Both the position numbers and the translations under genes were made by a program. Shown piece after piece: positions 9,255 to 19,469 of a stretch of 32,774 bases of DNA. The number at the start of each line of letters is the position of its first letter. The stretch's first letter is position 1. The notes under the pieces were generated by a model. The model ran no database searches. It was not told the origin of the DNA and saw only the letters and a program-made list of their open reading frames with translations. Origin of the DNA: Comamonas sp. lk (GTDB taxonomy: Bacteria > Pseudomonadota > Gammaproteobacteria > Burkholderiales > Burkholderiaceae_C); assembly GCA_945861345.1 (NCBI GenBank), contig CAMATX010000024.1, positions 1 to 32,774 on the forward strand, read 5' to 3'.

Positions 9255-11372
9255 ATGGTTGAAATCGACATTGACGGCAAAAAGGTAGAGATCGCAGAGG
9301 GCAGCATGGTCATGCATGCGGCCGAGAAAGCGGGCACCTACATTCCGCATTTTTGCTACCACAAGAAGCTGAGCATCGCGGCCAATTGCCGTATGTGCCT
9401 GGTTGACATTGAAAAAGCCCCCAAACCCATGCCTGCCTGCGCCACGCCCGTGACCAATGGCATGGTGGTTCACACCAAGAGCGAAAAAGCCATTAAGGCG
9501 CAGCAATCGGTGATGGAGTTTTTGCTGATCAACCACCCGTTAGATTGCCCGATTTGCGACCAAGGCGGTGAGTGCCAACTGCAAGACTTGGCCGTCGGTT
9601 ACGGTGGCTCGGCTTCGCGTTACGAGGAAGAAAAACGTGTCGTAGCCGTCAAAGACGTGGGGCCGCTCATCAGCATGCAGGAGATGAGCCGCTGTATTCA
9701 CTGCACGCGCTGTGTGCGTTTTGGGCAGGAAGTGGCCGGTGTCATGGAGCTGGGCATGTCGCACCGGGGCGAGCATTCATCGATCGAGACTTTTGTGGGT
9801 CAGTCGGTGGACTCCGAACTGTCGGGCAATATGATTGACATTTGCCCTGTTGGCGCGCTCACCAGCAAGCCCTTTCGGTACAGCGCCCGCACATGGGAGC
9901 TTTCCCGACGCAAGTCGGTCAGCCCGCACGACTCGACCGGCGCTAATTTGGTGGTTCAGGTGAAAAACAACCAGGTCATGCGCGTGGTTCCGCTTGAAAA
10001 CGAAGCGGTCAACGAATGCTGGATCGCTGACCGCGACCGTTTTTCCTACGAAGCGCTCAATAGCCCCGAGCGCCTGCATACGCCCATGATCAAGCAGGGC
10101 GGAAAATGGTCCAAAGTCGATTGGCAAACCGCCCTCGAGTACGTGGCTAATGGTCTCAAGCAAATCAAGTCCAACCACGGTGATGCCTCGCTGGGCGCCT
10201 TGGTCAGCCCGCACAGCACCCTGGAAGAGTTGCACCTGAGCTCCAAGCTGTTGCGCGCCCTGGGCAGCGACAACATTGATTACCGCCTGCGCAACCAAGA
10301 TTTCACCGCCACCGATGGCGTGCGTTACCTCGGCATGCCCATTGCTGCGCTATCGAGCTTGCAGCGTGTTTTGTTTGTGGGCACGAATCTGCGCAAAGAG
10401 CATCCGCTGTTTGCCCTGCGGGTGCGCCAAGCCGCCCGCGCCGGTTGCGCTGTGCATGTGCTAGGCACGGACGCCTCGGGCTGGGCCATGCCGATCGCGC
10501 AAGATGTGCAGGTGCCGGCAGCGGACTGGTTAATGCAGTTGCAAGGCATTGCGGTCGCGGTGGCGCAGTTGGCCCAGGTCAGCTGCCCGTATACCGGCTC
10601 GGCCAGCGAGCAGGCCTTGTCCATCGCTAAATCCTTGCTGGGCGGTGAGCGCAAAGCCATATTGCTGGGCAATGCCGCAGCGCACCTTGCCCAGGCCTCT
10701 GCATTGCAGGCGGTGGCGGCTTGGATCGCGGCCAACACGGGCGCGCATTGCGGGTTCCTGACTGAAGCGGCCAATACCGTCGGCGCGCAATGGGTCGGCG
10801 CCCAGCCGGGGCAGGGCGGTTTGAATGCTGGCCAGATGCTCGCTGGTGGACTCAAAGCTGTCGTCTTGCTCAACACAGAACCCCAATGGGACAGCGCAGC
10901 CGGCTCTGACGCCGTGGCAGCGCTTGCGCAAGCGCAAATGGTGGTCAGCCTGTCGCCTTTTAGGGCGAATATGGACTGCGCCGACGTGCTGCTGCCCATT
11001 GCCCCGTTTACAGAAACATCGGGCACTTTTGTGAACGCCGAAGGGCGGGTGCAAAGCTTTCACGCCGTGGTCAAACCGCAGGGCGAGGCCCGTCCGGCCT
11101 GGAAAGTGCTGCGCGTATTGGGCAATATGATGAAGGCCGAGGGATTTGATTACGAGTCCTCCCAAGACGTGCTGGCCGACATTTTTGGTGGCCCAGCGCC
11201 GGCATTTCTGCCCGCAGACCGATTGAATAACGCGTGCAGCGCACCCACCCACGCAGGGGTGGGTCAGGCGCCATGCACCGCCGGGATCTACCAGCTTGAC
11301 GGCATCGTGCGACGCGCCAGCAGCTTGCAAATGACGGCTGACGCACGTGCGTCTGCGGAGGTGCCTGCATGA
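9255..11372 (+). CDS. nuoG: NADH-quinone oxidoreductase subunit G
   Basis: The 75-kDa electron-wiring subunit. The start at 9255 ([10 protein letters not shown]) follows the nuoF stop; an open frame begins earlier, but inside nuoF. Cluster N1b: C34, C45, C48, C62. Cluster N5: H94, C98, C101, C107. Cluster N4: C147, C150, C153, C197. A molybdopterin-oxidoreductase-like domain fills the rest. The four-cysteine N7 site found in E. coli and Thermus is missing: the corresponding stretch near residue 220 reads [12 protein letters not shown], as in mitochondrial-type enzymes. Length 705 residues, against about 908 in E. coli. A strong hairpin lies in the 3' part of the gene (11243-11264). The stop overlaps the nuoH start by 4 bases. 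Confidence 0.97.
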   Translation: MVEIDIDGKKVEIAEGSMVMHAAEKAGTYIPHFCYHKKLSIAANCRMCLVDIEKAPKPMPACATPVTNGMVVHTKSEKAIKAQQSVMEFLLINHPLDCPICDQGGECQLQDLAVGYGGSASRYEEEKRVVAVKDVGPLISMQEMSRCIHCTRCVRFGQEVAGVMELGMSHRGEHSSIETFVGQSVDSELSGNMIDICPVGALTSKPFRYSARTWELSRRKSVSPHDSTGANLVVQVKNNQVMRVVPLENEAVNECWIADRDRFSYEALNSPERLHTPMIKQGGKWSKVDWQTALEYVANGLKQIKSNHGDASLGALVSPHSTLEELHLSSKLLRALGSDNIDYRLRNQDFTATDGVRYLGMPIAALSSLQRVLFVGTNLRKEHPLFALRVRQAARAGCAVHVLGTDASGWAMPIAQDVQVPAADWLMQLQGIAVAVAQLAQVSCPYTGSASEQALSIAKSLLGGERKAILLGNAAAHLAQASALQAVAAWIAANTGAHCGFLTEAANTVGAQWVGAQPGQGGLNAGQMLAGGLKAVVLLNTEPQWDSAAGSDAVAALAQAQMVVSLSPFRANMDCADVLLPIAPFTETSGTFVNAEGRVQSFHAVVKPQGEARPAWKVLRVLGNMMKAEGFDYESSQDVLADIFGGPAPAFLPADRLNNACSAPTHAGVGQAPCTAGIYQLDGIVRRASSLQMTADARASAEVPA
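11243..11264 (+). repeat. Perfect 8-bp inverted repeat inside nuoG
   Basis: ACCCACCC (11243-11250) and GGGTGGGT (11257-11264) are exact reverse complements around a 6-base loop. The hairpin lies about 108 bases before the nuoG stop and encodes part of a variable Ala/Gly/Pro/His/Thr-rich segment ([12 protein letters not shown]). It could slow decay or translation at the nuoG/nuoH boundary, but any function is inference. Confidence 0.6.
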
Positions 11373-12445
11373 TTGACGCCATATACAACGCAGGCATGCA
11401 AGCCATCGCCGCCACGTGGTGGACCAGCGTGGTCTGGCCCGTGGTTTGGACGCTGCTCAAAATCCTGGTCGTGCTTCTGCCCTTGATGGGCGCTGTGGCC
11501 TACCTGACGTTGTGGGAGCGTAAGTTTCTTGGCTGGATGCAAGTGCGCGTGGGGCCCAACCGTGTCGGTCCTTTGGGCCTTTTACAGCCGATTGCGGACG
11601 CCCTCAAACTGCTGACCAAAGAAATCTTGGTGCCAGCGGCGGCCAACAAAGGCTTGTTCTTTATCGGTCCTATTTTGACCATCATGCCCGCGCTGGCGGC
11701 CTGGGCGGTGGTGCCCTTTGGGCCGGACGTGGCACTGGCCAATGTGAATGCTGGTTTGCTCTTTGTGATGGCCATTACCTCCATGGAGGTCTATGGCGTA
11801 GTCATCGCAGGCTGGGCCTCCAATTCCAAATACGCCTTTTTAGGTGCCTTGCGTGCCTCGGCGCAGATGGTCAGTTATGAAATCGCCATGGGCTTTTGCC
11901 TGGTGGTGGTGCTCATGGTGACCGGCAGCATGAACATGACGGACATCGTCACCGGGCAAACCAAGGGCGTGTTCGCATCGCAGGGTCTGAACTTCTTGTC
12001 CTGGAACTGGCTGCCCTTGCTGCCGATTTTTGTGGTCTACATCATTTCGGGCATGGCCGAGACCAATCGCCACCCCTTTGACGTGGTCGAAGGCGAAGCC
12101 GAAATCGTCGCCGGCCACATGGTCGAGTACTCGGGCATGTCCTACGCCATGTTCTATTTGGCCGAATACGCCAATATGTGGCTGGTCTCCATCCTCGCTG
12201 CGGTCATGTTCCTGGGGGGCTGGTTGTCGCCCTTGTCGGTACTGGACTGGATTCCTGGCGGCATCTGGCTGGGTATCAAAACCTGCGCGGTGGTCAGCCT
12301 GTTTATTTGGGTGCGCGCCACCTTCCCGCGCTTTCGCTATGACCAGATCATGCGTTTGGGCTGGAAAGTCTTTATCCCGGTAACCTTGGTCTGGTTGATC
12401 GTGGTGGGCGGCTGGATGCAGACCTCCTTCAATATCTGGAAGTAA
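11369..12445 (+). CDS. nuoH: NADH-quinone oxidoreductase subunit H
   Basis: Membrane subunit (ND1 homologue) that forms the quinone tunnel and links it to the proton-pumping arm. The 358-residue protein has about eight membrane helices. Diagnostic loops are [19 protein letters not shown] near residues 50-68 and [20 protein letters not shown] near 230, which provide the acidic residues of the E-channel. It starts on the nuoG stop (ATGA overlap) and ends 9 bases before nuoI. Confidence 0.97.
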   Translation: MIDAIYNAGMQAIAATWWTSVVWPVVWTLLKILVVLLPLMGAVAYLTLWERKFLGWMQVRVGPNRVGPLGLLQPIADALKLLTKEILVPAAANKGLFFIGPILTIMPALAAWAVVPFGPDVALANVNAGLLFVMAITSMEVYGVVIAGWASNSKYAFLGALRASAQMVSYEIAMGFCLVVVLMVTGSMNMTDIVTGQTKGVFASQGLNFLSWNWLPLLPIFVVYIISGMAETNRHPFDVVEGEAEIVAGHMVEYSGMSYAMFYLAEYANMWLVSILAAVMFLGGWLSPLSVLDWIPGGIWLGIKTCAVVSLFIWVRATFPRFRYDQIMRLGWKVFIPVTLVWLIVVGGWMQTSFNIWK

Positions 12446-12454
12446 GAGACAGAC

Positions 12455-12970
12455 ATGCCAAGCATTGCTTACAAGCCCGCTGCCTTTTCACTCAAGGACT
12501 TTTTGCTCAGCTTTTTGCTGATCGAGCTGTTCAAAGGCATGGCCCTGACCATGCGCTATGCGTTTCGCAAAAAATTCACGGTGCAATTCCCTGAGGAGAA
12601 GACGCCGCTGTCCCCCCGTTTTCGCGGCCTGCACGCCTTGCGCCGCTACGAAAACGGCGAAGAACGCTGCATCGCCTGCAAACTGTGCGAGGCCGTCTGC
12701 CCCGCGATGGCGATCACCATAGAGTCGGAGGTGCGCGCCGATGGCTCGCGGCGCACTACCCGCTACGACATCGACCTGACCAAATGCATTTTTTGCGGCT
12801 TTTGCGAGGAAAGCTGCCCGGTGGATTCCATTGTGGAGACCTCCATCCTGGAATACCACGGCGAAAAGCGCGGTGACCTGTACTTCACCAAAGAGATGCT
12901 GCTCGCGGTTGGTGACCGGTACGAGCCCGAAATTGCTGCGTCCAAGCAAGCCGATGCGAAATACCGCTAA
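12455..12970 (+). CDS. nuoI: NADH-quinone oxidoreductase subunit I
   Basis: The 23-kDa (TYKY) ferredoxin-like subunit with two [4Fe-4S] clusters, N6a and N6b, between NuoG and NuoB. The 171-residue protein shows two CxxCxxCxxxC sets: C72, C75, C78, C82 ([12 protein letters not shown]) and C111, C114, C117, C121 ([12 protein letters not shown]). The last Cys of each set completes the other cluster, as is usual for 8Fe ferredoxins. An amphipathic N-terminal helix (about 12-32) anchors it on the membrane. Confidence 0.97.
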   Translation: MPSIAYKPAAFSLKDFLLSFLLIELFKGMALTMRYAFRKKFTVQFPEEKTPLSPRFRGLHALRRYENGEERCIACKLCEAVCPAMAITIESEVRADGSRRTTRYDIDLTKCIFCGFCEESCPVDSIVETSILEYHGEKRGDLYFTKEMLLAVGDRYEPEIAASKQADAKYR

Positions 12971-12994
12971 GCGACCGCCAGAAAGAATGCCCCC

Positions 12995-13648
12995 ATGAGT
13001 GTTACTACCGGTCTGTTTTACGTTTTCTCGGCGGTGCTGCTGATCGCAGCATTTCGGGTGATTACCGCCCGCAATCCGGTGCACGCCGCGCTGTTTTTGG
13101 TGCTCACCTTTTTCCAAGCTTCCATGATCTGGATGCTGCTCAAGGCCGAATTCCTGTCCATCACCCTGGTCTTGGTCTATGTAGGCGCTGTAATGGTCTT
13201 GTTCCTTTTCGTCGTGATGATGATGGACATCAACGTCGAGAACCTGCGCGTCGGATTTTGGAATCATTTCCCGTTCGCCGCTGCGGTGGGCGTGGTCATT
13301 GCGCTGGAAATGGCAGCGGTGCTGCTGGGTGGCTTTCGCGCGGTGGACGATCCCAATGCGGCCCTTGCGGCGCCTGGCGGGCTTTCCAACACCCAGCAGT
13401 TGGGTAAGCTGATTTACACCGAATACATCTACCCTCTAGAGATTGCAGCCGCTATTTTGCTGGTGGCCATGATCGCTGCGATTGCCCTGACGCTGCGCGA
13501 ACGTAAAGACAGCAAATACGTCAGCCCGGGCGACCAGGTGCGCGTCAAAGCGCAAGACCGCATGACGGTGCTCAAGATGGAGGCCACGCAAGAATCCCCC
13601 GCGCCTGTGCCGCCTGAGGCCGCTACCACACCGGAGACCAAAGCATGA
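12995..13648 (+). CDS. nuoJ: NADH-quinone oxidoreductase subunit J
   Basis: Membrane subunit (ND6 homologue). The 217-residue protein has five membrane helices in its first about 165 residues, with the conserved stretch [19 protein letters not shown] near 60-78 that forms the pi-bulge helix of ND6. A hydrophilic, Pro/Ala/Glu-rich C-terminal tail of about 50 residues ([13 protein letters not shown] onward) makes it longer than the E. coli protein; such tails are common in betaproteobacteria. Its stop lies within the ATGATG start of nuoK. Confidence 0.95.
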   Translation: MSVTTGLFYVFSAVLLIAAFRVITARNPVHAALFLVLTFFQASMIWMLLKAEFLSITLVLVYVGAVMVLFLFVVMMMDINVENLRVGFWNHFPFAAAVGVVIALEMAAVLLGGFRAVDDPNAALAAPGGLSNTQQLGKLIYTEYIYPLEIAAAILLVAMIAAIALTLRERKDSKYVSPGDQVRVKAQDRMTVLKMEATQESPAPVPPEAATTPETKA

Positions 13649-13959
13649 TGAATACCCTGACACTGGGCCACTTCCTGTCTCTGGGCGCGATATTGTTTGC
13701 GCTTTCCGTGGTGGGCATCTTTTTGAACCGCCGCAACCTCATTGTTTTGTTGATGGCCATCGAGTTGATGTTGCTGGCGGTGAACACCAATTTCGTGGCC
13801 TTCTCCCATTACCTCAACGACATGCACGGCCAGGTGTTTGTGTTTTTTATCCTGACAGTGGCCGCTGCCGAGTCGGCCATCGGTTTGGCGATTTTGGTGC
13901 TCTTGTTCAGGGCCAAGTCCAGCATCAGCGTGGACGAACTCAATACGCTCAAGGGCTAA
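13645..13959 (+). CDS. nuoK: NADH-quinone oxidoreductase subunit K
   Basis: Small membrane subunit (ND4L homologue) with three helices (about 8-26, 32-54, 64-88) in 104 residues. Conserved membrane glutamates of the proton path are visible in [13 protein letters not shown] and [11 protein letters not shown]. Two adjacent ATGs (13645, 13648) overlap the nuoJ stop, the same arrangement as at nuoD/nuoE; the second would give a 103-residue product. Seven bases separate it from nuoL. Confidence 0.96.
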   Translation: MMNTLTLGHFLSLGAILFALSVVGIFLNRRNLIVLLMAIELMLLAVNTNFVAFSHYLNDMHGQVFVFFILTVAAAESAIGLAILVLLFRAKSSISVDELNTLKG

Positions 13960-13966
13960 GACGACG

Positions 13967-15976
13967 ATGCAAGCAAGTCTCAACGCAGCCACGCTGCTTC
14001 TCGTGCCCCTAGCCCCGTTGGTCGGCGCACTGCTGGCCGGTATTTTCGGCACCAAGTTTGGCGGCAACCGGATCGGGCGGACCTTAACGCACAGCCTCAC
14101 CATTGCTGGCGTGCTGCTGTCCTTTGTGATTTCCGTGATGACACTCATGGCGGTAGTCCAAAGCGGCGCGCGCCTGAACGAAACCCTTTACACCTGGATG
14201 GTGGTGGGCGACCTCAAAATGGAAATCGGCTTCTTGGTCGACGGCCTGACCGCCATGATGATGTGCGTGGTGACCTTTGTCTCGCTCATGGTGCATATTT
14301 ACACCATTGGCTATATGCATGAGGACGAGGGTTACAACCGCTTTTTCTCCTATATCTCTCTATTCACCTTTTCCATGCTGATGCTGGTGATGAGCAACAA
14401 CTTGTTGCAGCTTTTCTTCGGCTGGGAAGCCGTGGGCTTGGTGTCCTACCTGCTTATTGGATTCTGGTTTAACAAACCCAGCGCGATTTTTGCCAATATG
14501 AAGGCCTTTTTGGTCAACCGGGTGGGCGACTTTGGCTTCATCCTGGGCATTGGCCTGATTGCAGCTTTTGCTGGCACGCTCAATTACGCCGAGATTTTCG
14601 CCAAAGCCCCCGCTTTGGCCACCCTGATGCTGCCGGGCACCGGCTGGATGCTAATTACCGTAGCCTGTATCTGCCTGTTCATTGGCGCCATGGGCAAATC
14701 GGCGCAGTTCCCCTTGCATGTGTGGCTGCCCGACTCCATGGAAGGCCCGACCCCGATATCCGCGCTCATCCACGCCGCCACCATGGTGACGGCCGGTATT
14801 TTTATGGTCGCCCGCATGTCGCCCTTGTTTGAGCTGTCCGATACCGCGCTCAACCTGGTTATGCTCGTTGGGGCCATTACTGCTCTGTTTATGGGCTTTT
14901 TAGGCATCATCCAAAACGACATCAAGCGCGTGGTGGCCTACTCCACGCTCTCTCAGCTGGGCTACATGACGGTGGCGCTGGGTGCATCGGCCTACTCGGT
15001 GGCGGTGTTCCACCTGATGACGCATGCGTTCTTCAAGGCTTTGCTCTTTTTAGGGGCCGGTTCGGTCATCATGGGCATGCACCATAACCAGGATATCCGG
15101 TGGATGGGTGGCGTGCGCAAATACATGCCTATCACCTGGATCACCTCGCTGCTAGGCTCTCTGGCCCTGATTGGTACGCCGTTTTTCGCCGGGTTTTACT
15201 CCAAGGACAGCATCATTGAAGCGGTCGCGGAGAGCCATTTGCCTGCCGCAGGCTTTGCGCATTTTGCGGTGCTGGCTGGGGTGTTTGTAACGGCGTTTTA
15301 CTCGTTCCGCGTGTATTTCCTGGTTTTCCATGGCAAAGAGCGCTACGACCAGAACCCCGACGCCCACCATGGCCATGACGGTCACCACGACCACAGTCCC
15401 CACGAGTCACCCTGGGTGGTGTGGGTGCCGCTGGTCATGCTGGCCATCCCGTCGGTGGTGATTGGTTATCTGACCATTGAGCCCATGCTGTTTGGCGAGT
15501 TCTTCAAAGACGCCATCGCCGTAGATGCTACGCGCCATCACGCGATGAAAGAATTGGAAGAAGCTTTCCATGGTCCCGTTGCCATGGCCATACACGCACT
15601 GGGCAGCGCACCTTTCTGGCTAGCCCTGGCGGGGGTCGTCACGGCTTGGTATATGTATTTGGTGAATCAGGCTGTACCCGCGGCCATCGGTCGCGCGCTG
15701 CGCCCCTTGGTCCTTGTTCTGGAGAACAAGTATTTCATGGACTGGTTCAACGAAAACGTGCTGGCCCGTGGCGCCCGCATGCTGGGCAATGGATTGTGGA
15801 AGGGCGGCGACAAGGCGGTGATTGACGGATTCCTGGTCAACGGGTCCTGGAAGCTGGTGGCTTGGGTATCAGCGCGGGTGCGCGGCCTGCAAACAGGCTA
15901 TTTGTACCACTACGCCTTGGTCATGATTTTGGGCATTTTTGTCCTGATGACCTACTTCGTCTGGCTCAACAAATAA
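13967..15976 (+). CDS. nuoL: NADH-quinone oxidoreductase subunit L
   Basis: Distal antiporter-like proton pump subunit (ND5 homologue) with the long C-terminal lateral helix. The 669-residue protein has about 16 membrane helices. Key pump residues are E154 in FFGWEAVGLVSYLL and K244 in MGKSAQFPLHVWLPD, equivalent to E. coli E144 and K229; HAATMVTAGIFMV follows. A His-rich hydrophilic loop (HHGHDGHHDHSPH, about 466-478) lies between helices; it could bind metal but is a known kind of variable loop. Twelve bases before nuoM. Confidence 0.97.
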   Translation: MQASLNAATLLLVPLAPLVGALLAGIFGTKFGGNRIGRTLTHSLTIAGVLLSFVISVMTLMAVVQSGARLNETLYTWMVVGDLKMEIGFLVDGLTAMMMCVVTFVSLMVHIYTIGYMHEDEGYNRFFSYISLFTFSMLMLVMSNNLLQLFFGWEAVGLVSYLLIGFWFNKPSAIFANMKAFLVNRVGDFGFILGIGLIAAFAGTLNYAEIFAKAPALATLMLPGTGWMLITVACICLFIGAMGKSAQFPLHVWLPDSMEGPTPISALIHAATMVTAGIFMVARMSPLFELSDTALNLVMLVGAITALFMGFLGIIQNDIKRVVAYSTLSQLGYMTVALGASAYSVAVFHLMTHAFFKALLFLGAGSVIMGMHHNQDIRWMGGVRKYMPITWITSLLGSLALIGTPFFAGFYSKDSIIEAVAESHLPAAGFAHFAVLAGVFVTAFYSFRVYFLVFHGKERYDQNPDAHHGHDGHHDHSPHESPWVVWVPLVMLAIPSVVIGYLTIEPMLFGEFFKDAIAVDATRHHAMKELEEAFHGPVAMAIHALGSAPFWLALAGVVTAWYMYLVNQAVPAAIGRALRPLVLVLENKYFMDWFNENVLARGARMLGNGLWKGGDKAVIDGFLVNGSWKLVAWVSARVRGLQTGYLYHYALVMILGIFVLMTYFVWLNK

Positions 15977-15988
15977 GGAATCAAGAAA

Positions 15989-17464
15989 ATGGGATTGTTG
16001 AGCCTCGCCATCTGGATACCGATATTTTTCGGCGTCGTCCTGCTCGCCGTGGGGCGCGATGAGCACGCCAACGTGGTCCGCTGGATCGCGTTAATCGGTG
16101 CATTAGCTGGGTTCCTGGTGACCCTGCCGCTGTACACCGGCTTTCAGTTGGGCACCGCCGACATGCAGTTTGTCGAGCACTCCAGTTGGATCGAACGCTT
16201 TAACGTCAATTACCACCTGGGTGTGGACGGCATTTCCTTTTGGTTTGTTCCGCTGACGGCCTTTATCAATGTGGTTGTGGTTATCGCTGGCTGGGAAGTC
16301 ATAACTCGCAAGGTCAACCAGTACATGGCGGCCTTTTTGATCCTCTCGGGCCTGATGATTGGCGTCTTTAGCGCCCTGGACGGCTTGCTGTTTTACGTCT
16401 TCTTTGAAGCCACGCTGATTCCGATGTACTTGATCATCGGCGTGTGGGGCGGCCCTAACAAGATTTATGCGGCCTTCAAATTTTTCCTGTACACCTTGTT
16501 GGGCTCTCTGCTGACTTTGGTCGCCCTGATTTACCTCTACATCGCTTCCAACGGCAGCTTTGATATCGCCGCCTGGCATGCGCTGCCCTTAGGGCAGACC
16601 GAGCAGACCGCTTTGTTCTTCGCGTTTTTTGCTGCTTTTGCCGTCAAAGTGCCGATGTGGCCGGTGCACACCTGGCTGCCCGACGTGCACGTGGAGGCGC
16701 CGACAGGCGGCTCGGCCGTGCTGGCGGCCATCATGCTCAAACTGGGCGCTTACGGTTTTCTGCGCTTTTCATTGCCGATTGCCCCTGACGCCGCCCATGA
16801 ATGGGCTGGTCTGATGATCACACTGTCCTTGGTGGCTGTGGTCTACGTGGGCTTGGTCGCAATGGTGCAGCAGGACATGAAAAAACTGGTGGCCTACTCC
16901 TCGGTCGCCCACATGGGTTTTGTCACGCTGGGTTTTTTCATCTTTAGTGACCTGGGCATGGCCGGCGGCATTGTGCAAATGATTGCCCACGGATTTGTCT
17001 CGGGCGCGATGTTCTTGTGTATCGGTGTCTTGTACGACCGCATGCATTCGCGTGAGATCGCCAGCTACGGCGGCGTTGTCAACACCATGCCCCGATTTGC
17101 CGCGTTTGCGCTGCTTTTTGCGATGGCCAATTGCGGCTTGCCCGCTACCGCTGGCTTTGTCGGCGAGTGGATGGTGATACTGGCTGCGGTCAAGTTCAAT
17201 TTCTGGATTGGCATGGTCTCTGCCAGCGCCCTGATATTCGGCGCGGCCTACACCTTGTGGATGTTCAAGCGGGTGTACCTCGGCCCGATCGCTAATGACC
17301 ATGTCAAAGAACTCACCGACATCAATGCCCGTGAGTTTGTCATGCTGGCCCTCTTGGCGGTGGCGGTTTTGTACATGGGCATCAACCCCAAACCATTTAC
17401 CGACGTGATGGACAGCTCGGTCAGCGCACTGTTGCAGCACGTGGCCCATTCCAAGCTGCATTGA
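15989..17464 (+). CDS. nuoM: NADH-quinone oxidoreductase subunit M
   Basis: Antiporter-like proton pump subunit (ND4 homologue) with about 14 membrane helices in 491 residues. The conserved pump pair is E140 in YVFFEATLIPMYLIIG and K220 in FAVKVPMWPVHTWLPD, with VEAPTGGSAVLAAIMLKLG right after. The next conserved patch QQDMKKLVAYSSVAHMG is also family-specific. AGGAATCAAGAAA ahead of the ATG provides a weak ribosome binding site. Twenty-four bases separate it from nuoN. Confidence 0.97.
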   Translation: MGLLSLAIWIPIFFGVVLLAVGRDEHANVVRWIALIGALAGFLVTLPLYTGFQLGTADMQFVEHSSWIERFNVNYHLGVDGISFWFVPLTAFINVVVVIAGWEVITRKVNQYMAAFLILSGLMIGVFSALDGLLFYVFFEATLIPMYLIIGVWGGPNKIYAAFKFFLYTLLGSLLTLVALIYLYIASNGSFDIAAWHALPLGQTEQTALFFAFFAAFAVKVPMWPVHTWLPDVHVEAPTGGSAVLAAIMLKLGAYGFLRFSLPIAPDAAHEWAGLMITLSLVAVVYVGLVAMVQQDMKKLVAYSSVAHMGFVTLGFFIFSDLGMAGGIVQMIAHGFVSGAMFLCIGVLYDRMHSREIASYGGVVNTMPRFAAFALLFAMANCGLPATAGFVGEWMVILAAVKFNFWIGMVSASALIFGAAYTLWMFKRVYLGPIANDHVKELTDINAREFVMLALLAVAVLYMGINPKPFTDVMDSSVSALLQHVAHSKLH

Positions 17465-17488
17465 TGGCCCCGAATTGAGAAACACACC

Positions 17489-18976
17489 ATGATCGATGAA
17501 CTGAGCTGGATCGCCATTTTTCCCGAGGCCTTGCTCTTGGCCATGGCCTGCGCCATCACCTTGCTCGACCTGCGCCCCCAAGGTCCGCTGCGTGGCTACA
17601 CCTACACCCTGACACTTATTACGCTAGCGCTGGTGGGCGCCCTGGAAGGCATTTTTGCCAGCACCGGCCTGACGCTATACGGCTTTGGCAATATGGTGGT
17701 GGCTGACACCATGGCCGCCTGGCTCAAGTGCTTTGCTACCCTGGCGGTGATGGCTACCTTGGTCTACGGCCGTCCGTATGCGGGCGCGCGCGACATGCTG
17801 CGTGGCGGTGAAATGTTCACCCTGGCCATGTTTGCGCTCCTGGGCATGTTCATCATGATCTCGGGCAATCACTTTTTGGTCATTTACATGGGCCTGGAGT
17901 TGCTGACGCTGTCCAGCTACGCCATGGTTGCGCTGCGCCGCGACCATGCCCAGGCCGTGGAAGCGGCTATGAAGTACTTTGTGCTCGGCGCCATGGCTTC
18001 GGGTTTTTTGCTCTACGGTATGTCCATGCTCTACGGCGCCACGGGTTCGCTCGATATCAATGAAGTATTTAGCGCGATTTCCTCGGGCCATGTGCGCCAC
18101 CAGGTGCTGATTTTCGGCCTGGTGTTTATCGTCGCTGGATTGGCGTTCAAGCTCGGCGTGGTCCCCTTTCACATGTGGATTCCCGATGTCTACCAGGGAG
18201 CGCCTACATCCGTCACGCTGATGATCGGCGGTGCCCCCAAACTCGCAGCCTTTGCGGTCACCATGCGTCTATTGGTCGAGGGCATGCTGCCGCTGGCTAT
18301 TGATTGGCAGCAAATGCTGATGATTTTGTCGGTCGCCTCGTTGTTTGTTGGTAATTTCGCGGCCATTGCGCAAACCAATATCAAACGCATGCTCGCTTTC
18401 TCAACGATCGCGCAAATGGGTTTTGTCCTCATTGGTATTTTTTCGGGCGTAATCAATGGCAACACGATTTCTACCGCCAACGCCTACAGCTCGGCCATGT
18501 TTTATGTGGTGAGCTATGTGCTGACCACTTTGGCCGCCTTTGGCGTCATCATGCTGCTGGCCCGCGAAGGCTTTGAGAGCGAAGAAATCTCTGATTTCGC
18601 CGGCCTGAACCAACACAGCCCTTTGTATGCGGGCGTCATGGCCGCCTGCATGTTCTCCATGGCGGGCATACCGCCTTTGGTCGGCTTTTATGCCAAGCTA
18701 TCCGTACTTCAAGCACTGATTGCCTCCGGCCAGGCCATGCACATCGGTTTGGCCGTATTTGCGGTACTGATGTCTTTGGTCGGCGCTTTTTACTACCTGC
18801 GCGTGGTCAAAGTCATGTACTTTGACGAACCCATCACCGCCAGCCAGGTCATTGCCGGATCAGACGTGCGTTTTGTACTGGCGCTTAACGGTGCCCTGGT
18901 CCTACTGCTGGGCATCTTCCCTGCAGGATTGATGGCGATCTCCGCCCAATCGATTTTGCAGATGCTAGGTACTTGA
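17489..18976 (+). CDS. nuoN: NADH-quinone oxidoreductase subunit N
   Basis: Third antiporter-like pump subunit (ND2 homologue), 495 residues and about 14 membrane helices. Pump residues are E137 in YMGLELLTLSSYAM and K221 in AFKLGVVPFHMWIPDVYQGAPT. The NIKRMLAFSTIAQMGF motif and the GIPPLVGFYAKL segment near the end are typical. Last gene of the nuo operon; the next gene on this strand, a DUF1178 protein, starts 30 bases later with no terminator between, so it may be co-transcribed. Confidence 0.97.
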   Translation: MIDELSWIAIFPEALLLAMACAITLLDLRPQGPLRGYTYTLTLITLALVGALEGIFASTGLTLYGFGNMVVADTMAAWLKCFATLAVMATLVYGRPYAGARDMLRGGEMFTLAMFALLGMFIMISGNHFLVIYMGLELLTLSSYAMVALRRDHAQAVEAAMKYFVLGAMASGFLLYGMSMLYGATGSLDINEVFSAISSGHVRHQVLIFGLVFIVAGLAFKLGVVPFHMWIPDVYQGAPTSVTLMIGGAPKLAAFAVTMRLLVEGMLPLAIDWQQMLMILSVASLFVGNFAAIAQTNIKRMLAFSTIAQMGFVLIGIFSGVINGNTISTANAYSSAMFYVVSYVLTTLAAFGVIMLLAREGFESEEISDFAGLNQHSPLYAGVMAACMFSMAGIPPLVGFYAKLSVLQALIASGQAMHIGLAVFAVLMSLVGAFYYLRVVKVMYFDEPITASQVIAGSDVRFVLALNGALVLLLGIFPAGLMAISAQSILQMLGT

Positions 18977-19006
18977 GGCCCTGGTCTTGCTGAACCGGCG
19001 CCACCC

Positions 19007-19459
19007 ATGAAAGTGCTGGACTTACAGTGCGCCTACAGCCATGTTTTTGAGGGCTGGTTTGCCTCCGAGGACGACTTCCAGGACCAACGGGCCCACGCGT
19101 TGGTGCAATGCCCCCTCTGCGGGGATGCCAGCATCAGCAAAAAACTCAGCGCCCCGCGCTTGAATCTTTCCGGTGCCTCCTCCCATGAGCCGGCAACCCA
19201 CCAGGCCCTGGTTGTCAATGATCCGGAGCAGGCCCAAATGGCCCAAGCATGGCTGGAAATGGGGCGGCGTTTGATGGCCCAAACCACTGATGTGGGTACG
19301 CAGTTTGCCGAAGAGGTGCGCAAGATCCACTACGGCGAGGTACCCGAGCGCGGCATCCGCGGCCAAACCAGCCTGCGCGAAGCGCGTGAGCTCATCGACG
19401 AGGGCATCGGCGTACTACCGTTTATGGTGCCAGAGGCCTTGAAAAAGCCTTTGCAATAG
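19007..19459 (+). CDS. DUF1178 family protein, function unknown
   Basis: A 150-residue protein that I recognise as DUF1178: MKVLDLQCAYSHVFEGWFAS at the N-terminus, then VQCPLCGDASISKKLSAPRLN. C8, C35 and C38 (with H12 nearby) could form a small zinc-ribbon-like site; this is inference. A later conserved block is FAEEVRKIHYGEVPERGIRGQ. No signal peptide or membrane helix. No clear ribosome binding site precedes the ATG. It sits 30 bases after nuoN on the same strand and converges with the ABC exporter gene, 14 bases away. Placement after nuo genes is recurrent in Burkholderiales, but a role in complex I is not established. Confidence 0.88.
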   Translation: MKVLDLQCAYSHVFEGWFASEDDFQDQRAHALVQCPLCGDASISKKLSAPRLNLSGASSHEPATHQALVVNDPEQAQMAQAWLEMGRRLMAQTTDVGTQFAEEVRKIHYGEVPERGIRGQTSLREARELIDEGIGVLPFMVPEALKKPLQ

Positions 19460-19469
19460 AGATCTTCGG

